Positions 1-9,778 of a DNA stretch of 64,000 nt are shown piece after piece. Under the pieces are notes generated by a model. It searched no databases and was not told where the DNA came from. It saw nothing but the letters and a program-made list of their open reading frames with translations. Made by a program: the position numbers and the translations under genes. Numbering within the stretch: the first letter of the stretch is position 1; every line of letters starts with the position of its first letter. Source of the stretch: PZPK01 sp965230795 (lineage in GTDB: Bacteria > Pseudomonadota > Gammaproteobacteria > Pseudomonadales > Oleiphilaceae); the NCBI GenBank assembly GCA_965230795.1, contig OZ246020.1, forward strand, positions 1,860,001 to 1,924,000, written 5' to 3'.

Positions 1-3000
1 AGTTTACGGTAGATCAAATTCTGGTCGTCACCTTCACCGAGGCCGCGACGCAGGAGTTGCGCGATCGAGTTCGAAGCAGAATTCATGAACTGCTTCGGGT
101 CTTTGAAGGCAATGCCAGCCAGGATTCTTTGCTGACCAACCTGGCAGAGCGCTCAATGGACGCGGATGCAGATCGTTTGCGCCTGCGTCTGGCTGAACGG
201 CAGATGGATCAGGCGGAGATTCATACCATTCACGGTTTTTGCCAGCGTGTTCTTGCCGAGTATGTGGTAGAAACGGGAGCCCCGATTGACGCGGCCTTGT
301 CCGAGGATACAACCGATATCCGTCGACAAGTCATTCAGGATTTTTGGCGACATCACGTCCTGGCGCTGCCGAAAGCGGCCATTGCTCTGATTAGCAGTCA
401 ATGGCCAGATCCGGATGCGCTGTTGCTGGCGCTGCAACCCATGTTGAATCGGGAACCGGAGCAAGTTCTTCCGCCACCTCTTGGTGAAGGTTTACCGGAA
501 TGGCAGGCAAAATTTGCTGCGTATCAAACCTGGTTGCACACGCTAAAAACTCGAACCCTGGAAGCCTATAGTGAGGTGTTGGCATGTCTGACTGCCGCTC
601 CGGTCAAACGGGTTAATGACAAACTAAAATGGCTGGAGCGTCTGCGGGAATGGAGCGAGTCTGAACGCTCTGATCTGCCCATACCATCGACCAAGCGCTG
701 GCCGAATTTGTTTGAGGCCTTTACGCCGGAAGCCTTGCAGCAGGAAATGAAAGCAGGCAAAGGCGATCAACTGCCGAGCCATGTTTATTTTGAGTTTTTG
801 TCCGGACACCTGCCATTACAGCCCGAGAGTTTGCTTCAGCAGTTTCTTGTTGAATCCTATCTGCTGGTTCGGGAATCAATGGTGCAGGCCAAATTCGAAC
901 AGGGTGTTCTGGATTTCGATGATCTTATTGGGCTGGTGGCCCAGGCACTGGGTCACGACGGTAGCAACAAGCCAGCTGGTTCCGTTGAAACATTGATAGC
1001 GATGATACGAAGCCGCTACCAGGTAGCGCTGATTGATGAGTTTCAGGATACCGACAAGAAACAATACACAATTTTCCAGAAGCTTTTCGGGCTCGATTGT
1101 CAGTCTGCCAGCAAGCGACTGGTGTTAATCGGCGATCCCAAACAGGCGATTTACGGTTTTCGCGGCGGTGATATCGCCACCTATCTGGAAGCCAAACGGG
1201 CGCTTGGGCAGAGTCCCGATGCCTCAATCTTCACCATGGATACCAACTGGCGTTCAACACCGGAAATGGTGGCTGCAGTCAATGCGGTATTCGGACGTCG
1301 AGACAATGCGTTTATGGCAGAAGATATTCCGTTTGTTCCTGTCGCCGCTGCGCGCGACTCGCTACCCGGACTCAATGACTGCGCTCTCGTCTTACATCAA
1401 TACCTGACCGAGGATGAGAACAAGGAAGAGTTGCAATCCAGGTTAGCCTGGATGAGTTCGCTGAAAATCTTCGATCTGCTGGAGGGCAGAGCATCGGATT
1501 CACCTCCGGTGGAAAGTGCCGACGTGGCGGTTCTCGTGAGAACTGCCAGTGAAGCAGAGTTAATGAAGTTATGTCTGGCAGAGCTCGGGATTCGCGCTAG
1601 TTTTGAGTTGCGGGCGCGAATCTACGACTCGGAAGAAGCTGTCGGGATTTTGTATCTGTTACGGGCGCTTTTGAATCCCCAGGATAGTGCTGCAATCAAG
1701 CGCTGCCTGATTGAACCCATGTTTGCTTTTGATGAAGAGTTGTTGCGTCGATTTGGGCAAGACTCCACTTACTGGCAGGTTGTGCATCACGCCTTTCTGG
1801 AAATAGGAGAAGTGTGGCAACATCACGGCGTGCTGGCTGCTCTGCGCGCAGCATTGGGGAAACTGGATATACTGGCTGGCTGGCGCCAACACCCGAACTT
1901 TTGCCAGGAGAGTCAATGGGAACGCGCCTTGAGCAATTACAATCAGCTTTCTGAACTGTTGCAGCTCAAGTCCCGTCAGCTCTCGGGTCGCAATGCCTTG
2001 GTTCGTTGGCTTCATGCCCAAATTGTCGACGATACGGCGGCATCGGATGAAAACCGGGTCCGTCTCGAAAGCGACGAACGCCTGGTTAAAATCATTACAA
2101 TCCACAAGAGCAAGGGGCTGGAGTATCCCTATGTTTTCATTCCTTTTCTGTTCTCGGCACGGGATTCCGATTTAGCCTGGTTTTACGATAATAACGGGCG
2201 CTTGACCCTTGATCTCAACAGCAGCGAGAGTAACGCCGAGTCCGCCAACAGAGAGCGCTTGGCGGAAGATATGCGCTTGCTGTATGTAGCGCTGACGCGG
2301 GCCCGCTATCAGTGTTTTATTGGCACAACTGCCTATCAGGGGCGTTCTAGGGGATCGCTGGGCTTCGGGGCGACTGCCTGGTCACGTCTGGTGTTTGCTG
2401 ATCCGCAGGGAGCGGACATGATTTCGACGGATCTCGACAACGAGTTGTTGGCGGACGCCTTGCGTTCACTGGCGGAGTATTCAAAAGGAATGATCCGCCA
2501 TCAGCGCTATGACAGTGAGGCAATTGATCTGTGGTACAGCAAGAGTCTCCAATATAAAGAAAAGACTGATTTACCGAATGTGACCAATCCGCAGTCACTA
2601 AAGACTCGATCTGAGCCCGGATTTGAAGACTGTCTCAAGGTCCGTTGTCTTGATCGTCGGCTGGATCAACGCTGGCGGGTTCAGAGCTTTACTGGCCTCC
2701 TCAACGAGTCCCACCGCCTGGTACGTGAACCAGCAGGTGCACTGTCGGTATTAATGTCGCAGCCTCTGGCTACAGAAGTCAGGCGAGAGAAACAACGATC
2801 CTGTTCTATTCTGTCTTTCCCGCGCGGTAGCCAGGCGGGTACCTTTCTCCATCTGTTGTTTGAGTCTGTTGAATTCTCGAGTGCACAGCTTCATCCCTCA
2901 CTGCGAGCGCGCTATCGCGATTTGGCGGCATTGATAGAAACCGGATTAGAGCGTTCCCAGCTGGTTCCCGCAGAAACCATAGAGGGCTGGACTGGCTTTC

Positions 3001-3572
3001 TTACGAAATGGCTGAAGGAAGTACTGGACGCGAAACTGTTTCATGACTTCCGACTTTCATCTCTTGCCAACGAGGACTACGTGGCCGAGATGCGGTTCCA
3101 TTTTTCTGTTTCTCAGGTCTCGCCGCGCGCTTTCAATCATTTGATTTCACGTTTCGATGCTGACGCAGAATGGCTGGATTTCGTCGATTTCTCCGGTTTT
3201 CTGCAGGGAGCCATCGATCTGGTATATCGCGCACAAGGGCGCTACTTCGTCCTTGATTACAAATCCAATTATCTGGGTGATGGTTCTGAGGACTATGCGT
3301 CGACTGCATTACATGAGGCTATGAAAGCGCATCGTTACGACCTGCAATACCTGTTCTATGTTGTGGCGGTACATCGCTTGTTAAAGCAGCGCCTGGGCAA
3401 ACACTACAGCTATGAGGAGCATTTTGGAGGCGTGGTTTATCTGTTCTTCCGGGGGCTTGAATTCCAGGAACAGGCAGAGGACTCGTCGTTGCCTGGAGTT
3501 TATTTTATCAAGCCTCCGGCCAGCTTGATTGAGGGCCTGGATAAGCTGTTTACCGGAGGGGCAGGCTCATGA
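1..3572 (+). CDS. recB: RecB, exodeoxyribonuclease V beta subunit (5'-truncated by window edge)
   Basis: The large helicase-nuclease subunit of RecBCD, which processes double-strand breaks for RecA loading. The frame is open from base 3, giving 1189 visible residues. The first ones match the region just after the Walker A motif of RecB (TFTEAATQEL), so roughly 50-60 codons with Walker A lie outside the window. Numbering from the first visible residue, the superfamily 1 helicase motifs are clear: DEFQDTD from D345, GDPKQAIYGFRGGD, NWRST, IHKSKGLEYP and LLYVALTRAR. The C-terminal nuclease has D1072 (GAID), D1085 and K1087 (DYKSN), with the same spacing as the E. coli catalytic triad D1067/D1080/K1082. 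The stop overlaps the recD start (ATGA), so the two are translationally coupled. recC is not visible and may lie upstream. Confidence 0.97.
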   Translation, partial: FTVDQILVVTFTEAATQELRDRVRSRIHELLRVFEGNASQDSLLTNLAERSMDADADRLRLRLAERQMDQAEIHTIHGFCQRVLAEYVVETGAPIDAALSEDTTDIRRQVIQDFWRHHVLALPKAAIALISSQWPDPDALLLALQPMLNREPEQVLPPPLGEGLPEWQAKFAAYQTWLHTLKTRTLEAYSEVLACLTAAPVKRVNDKLKWLERLREWSESERSDLPIPSTKRWPNLFEAFTPEALQQEMKAGKGDQLPSHVYFEFLSGHLPLQPESLLQQFLVESYLLVRESMVQAKFEQGVLDFDDLIGLVAQALGHDGSNKPAGSVETLIAMIRSRYQVALIDEFQDTDKKQYTIFQKLFGLDCQSASKRLVLIGDPKQAIYGFRGGDIATYLEAKRALGQSPDASIFTMDTNWRSTPEMVAAVNAVFGRRDNAFMAEDIPFVPVAAARDSLPGLNDCALVLHQYLTEDENKEELQSRLAWMSSLKIFDLLEGRASDSPPVESADVAVLVRTASEAELMKLCLAELGIRASFELRARIYDSEEAVGILYLLRALLNPQDSAAIKRCLIEPMFAFDEELLRRFGQDSTYWQVVHHAFLEIGEVWQHHGVLAALRAALGKLDILAGWRQHPNFCQESQWERALSNYNQLSELLQLKSRQLSGRNALVRWLHAQIVDDTAASDENRVRLESDERLVKIITIHKSKGLEYPYVFIPFLFSARDSDLAWFYDNNGRLTLDLNSSESNAESANRERLAEDMRLLYVALTRARYQCFIGTTAYQGRSRGSLGFGATAWSRLVFADPQGADMISTDLDNELLADALRSLAEYSKGMIRHQRYDSEAIDLWYSKSLQYKEKTDLPNVTNPQSLKTRSEPGFEDCLKVRCLDRRLDQRWRVQSFTGLLNESHRLVREPAGALSVLMSQPLATEVRREKQRSCSILSFPRGSQAGTFLHLLFESVEFSSAQLHPSLRARYRDLAALIETGLERSQLVPAETIEGWTGFLTKWLKEVLDAKLFHDFRLSSLANEDYVAEMRFHFSVSQVSPRAFNHLISRFDADAEWLDFVDFSGFLQGAIDLVYRAQGRYFVLDYKSNYLGDGSEDYASTALHEAMKAHRYDLQYLFYVVAVHRLLKQRLGKHYSYEEHFGGVVYLFFRGLEFQEQAEDSSLPGVYFIKPPASLIEGLDKLFTGGAGS

Positions 3573-5629
3573 GTATTGCCCTGACCTTACCGCTGTTGGT
3601 TGAGTTGGACAAGCGTATGGAGACCGAACCGCTCTCACTGCGCAAGATTGATCTTTATGCTGCAGAATATGGTTGCCGGAACATCGAAAACCCTGAAGAA
3701 CGTGAATGTGCTGCGTTTTTATTGTTCGTGCTCTCATGGCGTACAGGTTTCGGTCAACTCTCACTGAACACCGAGGATATCGAGAGTGTGCGGACTCAGC
3801 TGGGAATTGCGCGAAAATCGCTGGTGAAGAACGACTGGCTCGGCTACTTGAAAAGTGTTGCCTGGACTGATGAGCTGCATGCCGATGACCTTTCTGATTC
3901 CCCAGAAGCGGGAGGAGTCATCGCTGATGGGCATTGCTCCGACAACCACTTGGTGTTGGTCGGCAATGAACTTATATTAAAGCGTTACTGGCGGGTTCAG
4001 TCGAATGTGGATGACTGGTTGGCTTCACGTGCAAAGCTTGAGGTGATTGGGAATGAACAGTTGACTCCGATTAAAGCCGTGCACAGGTATTGTTTCCCCG
4101 CTGGTGAAGGCGATGATGGCGACTTGGAGCAAGATAAAAACCGTGACAGAGATCGGGAGGGAACTCAGGAATTGGACTGGCAGGCAATGGCTGCTGCCCA
4201 GGCTCTCTTGTCGTCCGTCACCCTTGTTAGCGGTGGCCCGGGGACCGGCAAAACCACAACAGCAGCACGACTGTTGTTTTGCCTGATCGCCCAGTGGCGC
4301 ATACAGCGAGGCTATACAAGCACCTCGGAACCGTGGCCCCGGATTGCATTGCTGGCGCCAACCGGAAAAGCAGCAGCGCGTCTGAATCATGCCATTAGAT
4401 ATGAATGTCGACGCTTGGAACAGGCCTGTCCGGCCACATTGGATTATATGCGTGCGTGCTCTCAGGCCTTGCCCGAACATGGATCAACCCTGCACCGTTT
4501 TCTCGGTAGCAGAGGCCCACAGGGCGTGGTGATGTCACAAACAGATTACCATGCTGTGGTCGTGCCCAGAATTTCCGATTCAGAAGAGCCGGCAGATCTG
4601 ATCGTGGTGGACGAAGCGTCCATGATCGATCTGGCTTTGATGGAACAACTGACCCTGCATATACCGCAATCCAGTAAGGTGGTCTTTCTGGGAGACCACT
4701 ACCAGCTTCCTTCTGTTGAAGTAGGGGCGGTATTTGCACATTGGGTATCCCGTTATCAGAGTCGTCCCCAGCATACGCAGGCGTTGGAGCTGCTATCTTC
4801 GTTTACTCGGGCGGGTTTGCCCGCAACGATGTATGCAAGTGAGGTTTCAAAAGAACCGAAGGACAACGACAACAGAACTTATAATCCATTGTGCCAGCTG
4901 CGCAAAACCTATCGATTCACTGGCTCGCTGGCGGATATTGCGACCATTATCCGGCAGAAATCTGCCGATGAGTTTGTCGGCTTTTTCAAGGATAAGGTTG
5001 AGACTGAACCCGATCATTCAGTTTACTGGCATAACCTGAGCGGCAGCGAGGCATGGACACCGGAGCTCCTGGAAACCCTGATGTCAGGGTATCGCGACTA
5101 TTTTACATCCCTCGATAAACATGACTCACCCGCAGCCTTGGCGGAGGCCTTTTCCAGGTTTCAGATTCTTTGCTGTGGAATGAATGGCCCTATGGGGGTT
5201 CTGGCTTTGAATGCGGCGATTGAGGCATTTTTTGGTCGTGATGACACCTGGTATCACGGTAAAGCGGTATTGGTCACTCGCAATGACTTTCAACTGGGTA
5301 TCTTCAATGGCGATATCGGTTTTGCCGTGGCTAGTGACGGTAGTAGCCATGACAAATTCGGTAATGGTAACTTTGATCTGGTATTTCCGGACAGAGAGGG
5401 GGAGGCGTTTCGTGTGCCTGTCAGTCGCGTGCAGCATTGGTTACCGGCCTATGCCATGACCGTGCATAAAAGCCAGGGCTCCGAGTATCAGGATGTGAGT
5501 GTACTGTTAGCGGAGAGCATGCAGGAACTTCTATCGAGACCGCTATTGTATACGGCATTAACTCGTGCCCGTGAACGCTGTAGTATTTGGGCCAGTCAAG
5601 AAGCCATAGCTCGGGTGTTTTCCCGCTGA
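3569..5629 (+). CDS. recD: RecD, exodeoxyribonuclease V alpha subunit
   Basis: The 5'-3' superfamily 1B helicase subunit of RecBCD. Its 686 residues are longer than E. coli RecD (about 608); the extra length is in loops, for example an acidic stretch around residues 175-205 and an insertion after residue 390. Walker A is SGGPGTGKTTT (about 221-231), Walker B is VVDEASM (about 344-350), motif III is GDHYQLPSVE, and the last motifs are TVHKSQGSEY (about 628) and LLYTALTRARERC. The ATG overlaps the recB stop. The 3' end overlaps the convergent oxidoreductase gene by 34 bases. Confidence 0.97.
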   Translation: MSIALTLPLLVELDKRMETEPLSLRKIDLYAAEYGCRNIENPEERECAAFLLFVLSWRTGFGQLSLNTEDIESVRTQLGIARKSLVKNDWLGYLKSVAWTDELHADDLSDSPEAGGVIADGHCSDNHLVLVGNELILKRYWRVQSNVDDWLASRAKLEVIGNEQLTPIKAVHRYCFPAGEGDDGDLEQDKNRDRDREGTQELDWQAMAAAQALLSSVTLVSGGPGTGKTTTAARLLFCLIAQWRIQRGYTSTSEPWPRIALLAPTGKAAARLNHAIRYECRRLEQACPATLDYMRACSQALPEHGSTLHRFLGSRGPQGVVMSQTDYHAVVVPRISDSEEPADLIVVDEASMIDLALMEQLTLHIPQSSKVVFLGDHYQLPSVEVGAVFAHWVSRYQSRPQHTQALELLSSFTRAGLPATMYASEVSKEPKDNDNRTYNPLCQLRKTYRFTGSLADIATIIRQKSADEFVGFFKDKVETEPDHSVYWHNLSGSEAWTPELLETLMSGYRDYFTSLDKHDSPAALAEAFSRFQILCCGMNGPMGVLALNAAIEAFFGRDDTWYHGKAVLVTRNDFQLGIFNGDIGFAVASDGSSHDKFGNGNFDLVFPDREGEAFRVPVSRVQHWLPAYAMTVHKSQGSEYQDVSVLLAESMQELLSRPLLYTALTRARERCSIWASQEAIARVFSR

Positions 5630-6876
5630 TCGCCCGGAGCGCTCACTTTTGCCAACAAGCGATACACAGGTGAGTTAAATACCCAGCGGCCGTGATTGGA
5701 TACCAACGACATTAAGCTCGATGGCGCCGAGAAGCGAATCCAGTGTGCGAGCTGATATCGACAGTGGGTAGCGAAGCGGCTGGTTTTTGTGGGTGCCTGA
5801 TGTGACGTGTTTGAAGAGCCGAGGCAATGTGCCAAAAGCTGGGCGGACTCCATCGCCCAGGAACATCCTACGCCGGTCAATGGATCAGCCGCCAGTTTGG
5901 CGTCGCCAACAAGGTATATACCCTGCATGGACGCGCTAAAGGGAAGTGTTGCTGATACAGGTGCCGTATGTTTGGCGCTCATGACCGGGCTGTCGCGTTC
6001 GCCCAGATCGATTCCCTGTTGTCTGAGGAAGTCAATCTGCTGTTCGAAAAGGTGTTCCTTTTCCTCCCGAATTTCCGCATATTTCTGCTCTGAAAAATAC
6101 CAGCTCACCAGATTGCGCTTGCGATTAGGGAAACAGGCGATGTACTCGTCTCCCGCGTTTACAGACCACACCCGGCTGTCCTTGCGGGTTAAGTCGTCAG
6201 GGCCTGTCTCCGAGTTCTGGTTCTCTTTCACATAAGCAAACAAGGCTACCCGGGTATTTGTAGTGTGTTTTTTGCGAGCGCCAAAATGACTTGCCAGGGC
6301 GGAGTTACGGCCGTCTGCAAGGATTAGCGTGTGGCTGGTTACGCTCAGGTCCTCGCCCTGATAATTAACGGTAAGTTGGTGGCGCTGATTAGATAAGTGC
6401 GCATAACCGTACAGTTGCGAGCCGAGCTTAAGTTCGATGCGAGGTTCAGATTGCAAAGCCTGTTTCAGTGCCGGATCCAGATCCTTTCTTTCGATATTGG
6501 CGGCGTCAGCTTTTCCCCGAAGGGGGAAGAACAGGGTTTGGTCCTGATAATGAATCTGCATGCAGGTTGCCTGGGCACTTTTCCGCTGCAGATTGTCGAG
6601 CAGGTCGAGGGAGCGCAATACTCTAACGGCCGGGGGGTGCAGGATATGCGTACACACCCGCTTGTAATACTCAGGGTCGGCGCGCTGCTCCAGTACCAGT
6701 ACGTTCCAGCCCTGACGGGCCAGGGTAAGAGCGCAAACGCTCCCGGCAATACCAGCGCCTAGTACAATGGCATCATAATGCGCCGGGTCTGGTTCCATGT
6801 TTGGCAAAGGGGCGTTGGACTTTATGTCTTGATTGGCTATTTGTTTACCCCTCTTGTCCATCATTTTGTCCATCAT
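5596..6876 (-). CDS. FAD-dependent oxidoreductase (geranylgeranyl reductase / flavin monooxygenase-like)
   Basis: A 426-residue flavoprotein of the p-hydroxybenzoate hydroxylase/geranylgeranyl reductase fold. After a 30-residue polar leader comes the Rossmann dinucleotide motif GAGIAG (G40, G42, G45) and the glutamate-ending beta strand VLVLEQR. The second FAD motif is GIYLVGDAKLAADPLTG (from residue 319), followed by GxGxxxAMES, which binds the FAD ribityl and pyrophosphate. The substrate is not evident from sequence. The C-terminus (residues after about 360) is poorly conserved-looking. The gene is transcribed divergently from ffs and converges on recD with a 34-base overlap. Another in-frame ATG follows at codon 2 and two more near codons 5-6, so the exact start is uncertain. 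Confidence 0.85.
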   Translation of the reverse strand: MMDKMMDKRGKQIANQDIKSNAPLPNMEPDPAHYDAIVLGAGIAGSVCALTLARQGWNVLVLEQRADPEYYKRVCTHILHPPAVRVLRSLDLLDNLQRKSAQATCMQIHYQDQTLFFPLRGKADAANIERKDLDPALKQALQSEPRIELKLGSQLYGYAHLSNQRHQLTVNYQGEDLSVTSHTLILADGRNSALASHFGARKKHTTNTRVALFAYVKENQNSETGPDDLTRKDSRVWSVNAGDEYIACFPNRKRNLVSWYFSEQKYAEIREEKEHLFEQQIDFLRQQGIDLGERDSPVMSAKHTAPVSATLPFSASMQGIYLVGDAKLAADPLTGVGCSWAMESAQLLAHCLGSSNTSHQAPTKTSRFATHCRYQLAHWIRFSAPSSLMSLVSNHGRWVFNSPVYRLLAKVSAPGDQRENTRAMAS

Positions 6877-7009
6877 CGACGCTTTTGAATCCTCGGTTCA
6901 GTGTGGGAGCCCGCGAGTGTTGCGGTCTCGTATGCTAACCTCAATCGGTGCTCGCGGAAATACAAAAACCAAACATCTATTGGCCCTTTCCTTGGGCATA
7001 GTGCTTTGA

Positions 7010-7015
7010 TAGAAT
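7010..7015 (+). promoter_or_regulatory. Probable -10 element of ffs
   Basis: TAGAAT followed by a GC-rich discriminator (GCGCGC), a pattern typical of stable-RNA promoters under stringent control. It sits about 40 bases before the conserved 5' end of the RNA, leaving room for a processed leader. No good -35 hexamer stands at the ideal spacing. Confidence 0.45.
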
Positions 7016-7056
7016 GCGCGCTCTTTCAGAGAGGGTCATTCCTTTCTGTCTGCTAT

Positions 7057-7172
7057 GGTGACTTTCACTGGTTCCCTCGCAACGATAAACCGTGAACCTG
7101 GTCAGGCCCGGAAGGGAGCAGCCACAACGGTGGCCTCGTGTGCCGGGGTGTAGCTGGTGGAAGTCATCACCC
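7057..7172 (+). ncRNA. ffs: Signal recognition particle 4.5S RNA
   Basis: The RNA that binds Ffh and targets nascent inner-membrane proteins. The diagnostic domain IV hairpin is present at about 7099-7122 (GGTCAGGCCCGGAAGGGAGC, with the GGAA tetraloop), as is the asymmetric partner strand GTGTGCCGGGGTGTAGCTGG. The ends pair (TGACTT with AAGTCA) to close the single long hairpin. Total length of about 115 bases matches the 114-nt E. coli RNA. A short T-run follows at 7176-7180. Exact ends are estimated from homology and pairing. Confidence 0.95.
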
Positions 7173-7346
7173 AATCTTTTTGCTTCATCGATTTCCTTTT
7201 TTTGTTTCTTCCTGATAAAGCGGAATTGTCCATTTTTCCTGCCGATTGGTGGTGTTAGGATGGTATGTTGGCTCGTCCGGTTTATCGCCTGGTGAAAACG
7301 ATACGGCTCGGGCATGAGTTTGGATTTTCCTTGTTCGGGGGCGTAG

Positions 7347-7862
7347 ATGCTGCTTCATTACTTCGCCTATGGTTCCAATATGTCAAGCGTTCGCCTGCGT
7401 GAACGGGTGCCATCGGCCCGGCCCATAGCAAGCGCAATTCTCGCTGAGCACCGCTTGTGTTTTCACAAGTACAGTCATGTAGATCTTTCTGCCAAGTGTG
7501 ATGCATGGTTTTCAGGTAATCCGGAGGAACGCATCTACGGCGTGCTCTATCAAATGCATGCGGGGGACAAGGCGAACCTTGACGCAGCAGAGGGGCTCGG
7601 ACTTGGATATGAGCAGAAAACCGTTACGCTTGGAGTCAACTCCCGGGCTCGAAACGAAGATACGATTGTTCAGGCATTTACCTATTACGCGACCGATATT
7701 CGTACAGATATCAGCTCGTTTGACTGGTACAAGTTCCACGTTCTGAAAGGGGCATATGAGCATCAGTTACCCCCTGACTACATCAGGCAGCTCGCTTCAC
7801 ATATAAGTGAGTATGATAAAGACAAAGACCGAAGATTACGCGAGTTGCGTATTTACCGTTAG
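7347..7862 (+). CDS. Gamma-glutamylcyclotransferase-fold protein
   Basis: A 171-residue protein with the cyclotransferase signature: FAYGSN at residues 6-11 (binding the gamma-glutamyl group) and a glutamate at E82 (DAAEGLGLGYEQ), in the position of the general base. Family members release 5-oxoproline from gamma-glutamyl compounds or cleave glutathione. Overall length fits the AIG2/GGCT group rather than the longer ChaC. A GGGGGC ribosome site precedes the ATG. It converges on the tandem HAD gene with a 35-base gap. The physiological substrate is not predictable from this sequence. Confidence 0.85.
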   Translation: MLLHYFAYGSNMSSVRLRERVPSARPIASAILAEHRLCFHKYSHVDLSAKCDAWFSGNPEERIYGVLYQMHAGDKANLDAAEGLGLGYEQKTVTLGVNSRARNEDTIVQAFTYYATDIRTDISSFDWYKFHVLKGAYEHQLPPDYIRQLASHISEYDKDKDRRLRELRIYR

Positions 7863-7897
7863 TATGGGTTAGCCTTCTCAAACCCAAAGCTTACGCA

Positions 7898-9625
7898 TCA
7901 TTTCAAGGCTTTGGTCTGGTCTTTTTGTCTGGATGCCTGGCAGCACGTTAGTACCATGGCCCAAAATTCCGAGAAATCATTGACTACGACGTCCGGTTTA
8001 AAGGGGAAGCGCTCGTTTCCCGGAAATATTTTGTTGAGCCAGGGTTGGTCCCATAAGGCACCATTGAAAAACACACTGGTAATCTCCGCGGTTTTGGCTG
8101 CAATGACGTCGGTCGTGCTATCTCCCACATACCAGATATCTGGCCCGGGTTCGGCCCCCAGGTTCTCGGCAGCCTTGTAGATCTGGTCGGGGTGGGGCTT
8201 GCGTTTGACTGTGTCGTCGCCGCAAATTTCGGTGACGAAGAGATCCGCCCAGGAACCATCCTCAATCGTATTCAGCTCATGAATAAAAAACTCGCGGTCC
8301 CGGTTGGTAATCACGCCGATAGTCAATCCCAATGTGCGCAGGGCTTCGAGTACTTTCCGAACATTGGGTTCGAAGGGAAGAGCAGTACCAAAGTAATTAC
8401 GATAATGTCGGGTAAAGCCTTCGTGGGCTATTTTTTTGGCGGCTTCGTTGTCGCCAAACAACACTTCGAAAATGTCGGTTCGGGAAATCTTGCGATCAAG
8501 CTTGATCTTCGGGTGCAGACTCAGGTTTTCCCTGACGTAGGCGACAAGGCGTTCGTCTTCAAAGGATTTGCATTGGGCTTCTTCCACCAGATGTTCCAGC
8601 AGCCCCATTTCCCGCAATTCCTTGAGCATATCATCCACCGCGTGATACATGGCATCGAGTGTGTCCACCAGGGTTGCATGCCAGTCAAACAGAATAATTC
8701 TGGGTGGCGTTAATTGGGCGGCGACGGGGTGCCAGTCGGGTTCGGTGCGGGGTGGGGGCAGGGTTCGGCTGGGAAGCCTGGGCGGACGTGTCGAAACAGT
8801 CACGGTTTGCAGTGGGGCTGACGTTGCTTCAACCAGATCAAGTAGCTGATCAAAGTCATCCACTATGATATCCGGTTTATGCCGGTCCACATCTTCGCTG
8901 GAGAACATATGTTCGAACCAGTTGCTCTCCCACAGAGCGCCGTTGTAGAAAATCGAGGTAGCACCGGCCTGGCTGGCCGTAACCATATCGGTGACGCTGT
9001 CGCCTACATACCAGATTCCGGGGTCCATATTGCCCACAAGTGTTTCTGCGGATGCAATCAGTCCGTCTGGTGCTGGTTTATAGCGGGGGGCCTCATCTCC
9101 GCACAAGGTCAGATCAAAGAGATTCTGCCAGCGGCCATTATCAACGCTTGCCAGCTCATCTCTGAGGAACTCGCGACTACGGTTGGTAATGACACCAAGT
9201 TTGACGCCAAGGCCTTTGAGATACTGCAGGTATTCATAGATGCCCTCCTGAAAAGGAAGTACTTTGCCATAGTGTCTTCGATAAGCCTCGTTGTAAGCAT
9301 GGTGCGCTTTCATTTGTGCTGCATGGTTGTCGCCAAACAGCACGTCAAAAATGTCGGTGCGGGAGATGCGTTGTTCCGAAAGCACTCTTGGGTGCAAGTG
9401 GCGAAAAATGCGGATATAGCGAAGTAGTTTTTCGTCCTGGGCGGTACGGGCCTGTGTTTCCGGAATCAGATGGCGAATCAGGTCCAACTCTTCAAGTCGC
9501 GGCAGCATTTCTTCGATCGCTGCGTACATGGCTTCATGTGTATTTACCAGCGTGCCGTGCCAATCAAAAAACATGACTTTCGGCTGGTGCAGGGTCAGGT
9601 CTTTAGGGTCGAGCTTCTCCAACAT
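7898..9625 (-). CDS. Tandem HAD-like hydrolase with two complete domains
   Basis: A 575-residue protein made of two homologous HAD-superfamily domains (about 14-265 and 306-560) joined by a Pro/Arg-rich linker. Each keeps the motif I nucleophile, the motif II threonine (T147, T440), the motif III lysine (K183, K476) and motif IV GDSxTD (D209/D213, D502/D506). The domains also share stretches such as ISRTDIF and FGDN. Motif I is DWHGT at 21-25 and DWHAT at 314-318: the residue two after the nucleophile, normally Asp in phosphatases, is His in both. Family membership predicts a cytoplasmic phosphatase or related hydrolase, but this substitution makes the reaction uncertain. No signal peptide. 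The domains look like an internal gene duplication. Confidence 0.85.
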   Translation of the reverse strand: MLEKLDPKDLTLHQPKVMFFDWHGTLVNTHEAMYAAIEEMLPRLEELDLIRHLIPETQARTAQDEKLLRYIRIFRHLHPRVLSEQRISRTDIFDVLFGDNHAAQMKAHHAYNEAYRRHYGKVLPFQEGIYEYLQYLKGLGVKLGVITNRSREFLRDELASVDNGRWQNLFDLTLCGDEAPRYKPAPDGLIASAETLVGNMDPGIWYVGDSVTDMVTASQAGATSIFYNGALWESNWFEHMFSSEDVDRHKPDIIVDDFDQLLDLVEATSAPLQTVTVSTRPPRLPSRTLPPPRTEPDWHPVAAQLTPPRIILFDWHATLVDTLDAMYHAVDDMLKELREMGLLEHLVEEAQCKSFEDERLVAYVRENLSLHPKIKLDRKISRTDIFEVLFGDNEAAKKIAHEGFTRHYRNYFGTALPFEPNVRKVLEALRTLGLTIGVITNRDREFFIHELNTIEDGSWADLFVTEICGDDTVKRKPHPDQIYKAAENLGAEPGPDIWYVGDSTTDVIAAKTAEITSVFFNGALWDQPWLNKIFPGNERFPFKPDVVVNDFSEFWAMVLTCCQASRQKDQTKALK

Positions 9626-9778
9626 CGTTTTATCAGGTCGCTAATTAAGGATGTGATAAAAGTATAGAAGTTCTCGCTCCGGGCGTGATGTTGAATGCCA
9701 TAAAATCAGACCGGGGTGTGTTCTGATGACTGGCGAACGTGTAAGATAAGGCCATTCCATAATCCGGCTATTTTATTC

